Source: Sciscionella marina DSM 45152
GTDB lineage: Bacteria; Actinomycetota; Actinomycetes; Mycobacteriales; Pseudonocardiaceae
Length of the DNA stretch: 64,000 nt
Direction: 5' to 3'
Assembly: GCF_000379465.1 (NCBI RefSeq)
Contig: NZ_KB905383.1
Span: 62,180 to 126,179 of the forward strand
Shown here: in pieces, positions 61,919-64,000 of the stretch
How the letters are laid out: every line of letters begins with the position of its first letter
How positions within the stretch are numbered: position 1 is the stretch's first letter
Position numbers and translations under genes: made by a program
The notes under the pieces: generated by a model
What the model saw: only the letters and a program-made list of their open reading frames with translations
The model's database searches: none
What the model was told of the DNA's origin: nothing

Positions 61919-62866
61919 GTGCGGCAGCGACGGCTGGGAACGTCCGGTTTGGTGGTCTCCACCGTCGGACTCGGGTGCGACAACCTCGGCCGGCCCGGAA
62001 CGGGTACGAGCTCCGAGGAAGGGGCCACCGCGGTCGTCCGTGCCGCGGTCGAATCCGGGATCACCTACTTCGATGTTGCGGATGTCTACGGTTCCCCGCG
62101 TGGGCGGGCCGAGGAGCTGCTCGGCAATGCGGTCGGCCCGGTCCGGGATTCGGTGCTGCTCGGCACCAAGTTCGGCATGGCGGGCCGGGGGGATTTCGGC
62201 GCGCACGGATCGCGGCGCTATATCCGGCTGGCGGTCGAGGGATCACTGCGCCGGCTCGGTACCGACTGGATCGACCTCTACCAGCTGCATCGCCCGGACC
62301 CCTCGACCCCGCTCGCGGAGACCATGGGCGCGCTCGACGACCTGGTCCGCGCGGGCAAGATCCGGTATTTCGGCATCGGGAACTTCGCCGGATGGCAGCT
62401 TGCGGACGCGGTGTGGACCGCGGCCCGGGCGCACGGCGTGACCCCGGTGACCGCGGTGAACCATTACTCCCTGCTCGACCGGTCCGCCGAACGGGAACTG
62501 CTGCCCGCGGCGCGCCGCTTCGACCTCGGACTGCTGCCGTACTTCCCGCTCGCGAATGGTCTGCTCACCGGTAAATACGCCGAAGGGGTCACGCCGCGTC
62601 CCGGGTGGCGCCTCGCCGGGCGGCCGGACCTGCTCGCCAACGCCCCGTGGCGGCGGATCGAGGCGCTGCGTGAGTTCGCCGCGATCCGTGGCCTCGACCT
62701 GACCACGGTCGCGATCGGCTGGCTCGCCGCACAGCGCCCGGTCGGCTCGGTCATCGCCGGTGCGACCACCGTGGACCAGGTCTGGCGCAACACCGCCGCC
62801 GCGGACTGGGTACCCACCCCGGAGGACTGTGCGGCCATCGACGCGATTTGCCAACCAGGCGTCTGA
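61919..62866 (+). CDS. Aldo/keto reductase
   Basis: A 315-residue (beta/alpha)8 oxidoreductase. It has RRLGTSGLVVSTVGLGCDNL, FDVADVYGSPRGRAEELLGN (catalytic Asp, Tyr), VLLGTKFGMAGRG (Lys), WIDLYQLHRPDPSTPLAETM (His) and the NADP-binding IAGATTVDQVWRNTAA. The GTG start is inferred from the family N-terminus. Its TGA stop is the first base triplet of repeat R11. Confidence 0.92.
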   Translation: MRQRRLGTSGLVVSTVGLGCDNLGRPGTGTSSEEGATAVVRAAVESGITYFDVADVYGSPRGRAEELLGNAVGPVRDSVLLGTKFGMAGRGDFGAHGSRRYIRLAVEGSLRRLGTDWIDLYQLHRPDPSTPLAETMGALDDLVRAGKIRYFGIGNFAGWQLADAVWTAARAHGVTPVTAVNHYSLLDRSAERELLPAARRFDLGLLPYFPLANGLLTGKYAEGVTPRPGWRLAGRPDLLANAPWRRIEALREFAAIRGLDLTTVAIGWLAAQRPVGSVIAGATTVDQVWRNTAAADWVPTPEDCAAIDAICQPGV

Positions 62867-62944
62867 CCAGGTCAAACGGGTGCTTGTGCGTGGTTGTGTT
62901 GGTTAGAACCAACACAACCACGCACGACCGGGTTTGCCAGGTTA
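62864..62944. repeat. Palindromic repeat R11, most complete copy
   Basis: The left arm runs TGACCAGGTCAAACGGGTGC, then TTGTGCGTGGTTGTGTTGG; loop TTAGAA; the right arm CCAACACAACCACGCACG, then ACCGGGTTTGCCAGGTTA. About 37 of each arm's bases can pair with few mismatches. The first TGA is the stop codon of the aldo/keto reductase. Confidence 0.92.
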
Positions 62945-62966
62945 GGCTTGCCTTATTGGAGGGCGT

Positions 62967-63590
62967 ATGAGTATCGAGCCGGTGCGGTCGGAGGCGGAAC
63001 TGCGGGAGATCGTCGCGGAACCGGCGAAAGCGATCGCGAACAAGGCGGCCTCGCGGATCGACGCGGAATCCCGGCGGTTCATCGAGGCCTCACCGTTTTG
63101 TCTGCTCGCCACGACCGGCGAGGACGGCACCGTGGATGTGTCGCCGCGCGGTGATCCGCCGGGCAGTGTGCTGGTCTTCGAGGACGGGCGCTCGATCGCG
63201 CTCCCGGATCGCAAGGGGAACCGGCGGCTGGACAGTATGTGCAACATCCTGGGCAATGACCGGGTCGGAATGCTTTTCCTGGTGCCGGGGGTCGGCGAGA
63301 CGCTGCGGCTCAACGGGCGCGCGCGGCTCGTCCGCGAGGCCCCGTTCTTCGAGCGGATGGCCGTACAGGGCAAGCCGCCCGCGCTGGCGATCCTGATCGA
63401 GGTCGAGGAGCTGTTCCTGCACTGCGGTAAGGCGTTCCTGCGTTCCTCGCTGTGGGATCCGGAAACCTGGCCGACGAAGGAGTCGCTGCCGAGCGCGGCG
63501 CGGATCGCGAAGAGCCAGACGAATTCCCGGGTCCCGGAGGCGGTGTTCAAGGCCGCGCTGAACCTCGACTACAAGCACAACCAGTACTAG
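62967..63590 (+). CDS. PPOX-type FMN flavoprotein (pyridoxamine 5'-phosphate oxidase-like)
   Basis: A 207-residue split-barrel protein of the MSMEG_1061-like group. It has FIEASPFCLLATTGEDGTVD, VSPRGDPPGSVLVFEDGRSI, LPDRKGNRRLDSMCNIL, VGMLFLVPGVGETLRLNGRA and LFLHCGKAFLRSSLWDPETW. The motifs bind FMN or F420; members act as reductases or detoxifiers. The cofactor choice is not resolved. Start ATG 62967 after GGAGG. Confidence 0.88.
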   Translation: MSIEPVRSEAELREIVAEPAKAIANKAASRIDAESRRFIEASPFCLLATTGEDGTVDVSPRGDPPGSVLVFEDGRSIALPDRKGNRRLDSMCNILGNDRVGMLFLVPGVGETLRLNGRARLVREAPFFERMAVQGKPPALAILIEVEELFLHCGKAFLRSSLWDPETWPTKESLPSAARIAKSQTNSRVPEAVFKAALNLDYKHNQY

Positions 63591-63615
63591 AGCACGCCTT
63601 CCTGCGGGCTCTGAG

Positions 63616-64000
63616 TCACTGCTTGTGATACGCCCCGGAGGCCTGCTCGCTGTAGTCGGGGAAGGCGGGGCGCATGGTGCGGGAGGTCTTGGGCACCCGG
63701 AGCATGATCTTCATGCCTTCCCCGGGCGCGGTCTCGAGTTCGAGCGCGTACTCGTCCCCGTAGGCGCTGCGCATGCGCTGGTTGATGTTGCCGATACCGA
63801 CGTGGGCGCCGGTCTTGTGCGCGTCGGCGAGGTCTGCGGTGAGCCGGTCGGGATCCATGCCGACCCCGTCGTCCTCGACGGTGATGAGCACGTCGTTGCC
63901 GTGGTCCTGGGCGAGCACGGTGACGGTGCCCCCGCCCGGTTTCTTGGCCAGGCCGTGCCGCACCGCGTTCTCCACGAGCGGTTGCAGCACGAGGAAGGGC
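63616..64000 (-). CDS. LytS-type sensor histidine kinase, C-terminal part
   Basis: The visible ~128 residues hold the HATPase_c domain: FLVLQPLVENAVRHGLAKKP (N box), VEDDGVGMDPDRLTADLADA (G1), VGIGNINQRMRSAYGDEYAL (G2) and APGEGMKIMLRVPKTS, then a short tail. The N box sequence QPLVENAVRHG marks the LytS/YehU class. The gene continues past the right edge. Confidence 0.9.
   Translation of the reverse strand, partial: PFLVLQPLVENAVRHGLAKKPGGGTVTVLAQDHGNDVLITVEDDGVGMDPDRLTADLADAHKTGAHVGIGNINQRMRSAYGDEYALELETAPGEGMKIMLRVPKTSRTMRPAFPDYSEQASGAYHKQ

Overview
The window is about 64 kb of high-GC actinobacterial chromosome spanning the replication origin. Gene content and order (parB-parA-rsmG-jag-yidC-yidD-rnpA-rpmH, dnaA-dnaN-gnd-recF-dciA-gyrB-gyrA-DUF3566, tRNA-Ile, tRNA-Ala, ppiA-rhomboid-PH protein-crgA-sortase E-pabA) are those of the Actinomycetales, most likely Pseudonocardiales. 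That lineage call is an inference from gene style (DUF1707 proteins, DLW-39 protein, XRE/TPR regulator with small Zn-ribbon partner), not from a database search.

Layout. 1-4.8 kb: 3' end of tRNA-Gly, a decayed GNAT gene, two DUF1707 proteins flanking an MBL-fold hydrolase and PTS enzyme I. 4.9-10.4 kb (minus): partition, membrane insertion and RNase P genes, with two parS sites. 10.4-13.3 kb: dnaA and the presumptive oriC (DnaA-box cluster plus AT-rich stretch in the dnaA-dnaN gap). 13.3-22.9 kb (plus): clamp, 6-phosphogluconate dehydrogenase, RecF, DciA, gyrase, DUF3566, tRNA-Ile. 22.8-24.4 kb: a small integration scar bounded by 23-bp direct repeats of the tRNA-Ile 3' end. 24.4-28.8 kb: small Zn-ribbon proteins, DLW-39, tRNA-Ala, a broken FAD monooxygenase, a methyltransferase and a DUF2020 lipoprotein. 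28.8-34 kb: the conserved division/cell-wall neighbourhood up to pabA. The pknB/pknA/rodA/pbpA genes usually found next are not here. 34-49.8 kb: rRNA methylase, LemA, pyrE, a sugar ABC transporter with its LacI regulator, a RecB-like nuclease, two malyl-CoA-lyase-like genes, dehydrogenases and AlkB. 50-58.6 kb: XRE/TPR regulator and a six-gene OpuC-type betaine/choline uptake operon that includes a BCCT carrier and two tandem substrate-binding proteins. 58.6-64 kb: a wrecked gamma-glutamyltransferase gene, UDP-glucose dehydrogenase, aldo/keto reductase, PPOX flavoprotein and the C-terminus of a LytS-type histidine kinase.

The most striking non-coding feature is a dispersed family of long palindromes (ten clear copies plus one degenerate). 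The inner stem is GTGCGTGGTTGTGTTGG, the loop TTAGAA or TTCTAA, then the complementary arm, often extended outward to TGACCAGG ends. Copies always lie directly 3' of one or two genes, and in most copies the outer TGA is the stop codon of the neighbouring gene. Stem sequences differ between copies with compensating changes on the other arm, so the hairpin itself seems to be conserved. The copies look like a mobile or amplified terminator/3'-end element. One copy sits between a binding-protein gene and its permease, where it could set differential expression.

Other notable structures are a parS site built into the intrinsic terminator of jag, a DnaA-box cluster between a PH-domain gene and crgA far from oriC, and three pseudogenes in an otherwise intact core region.
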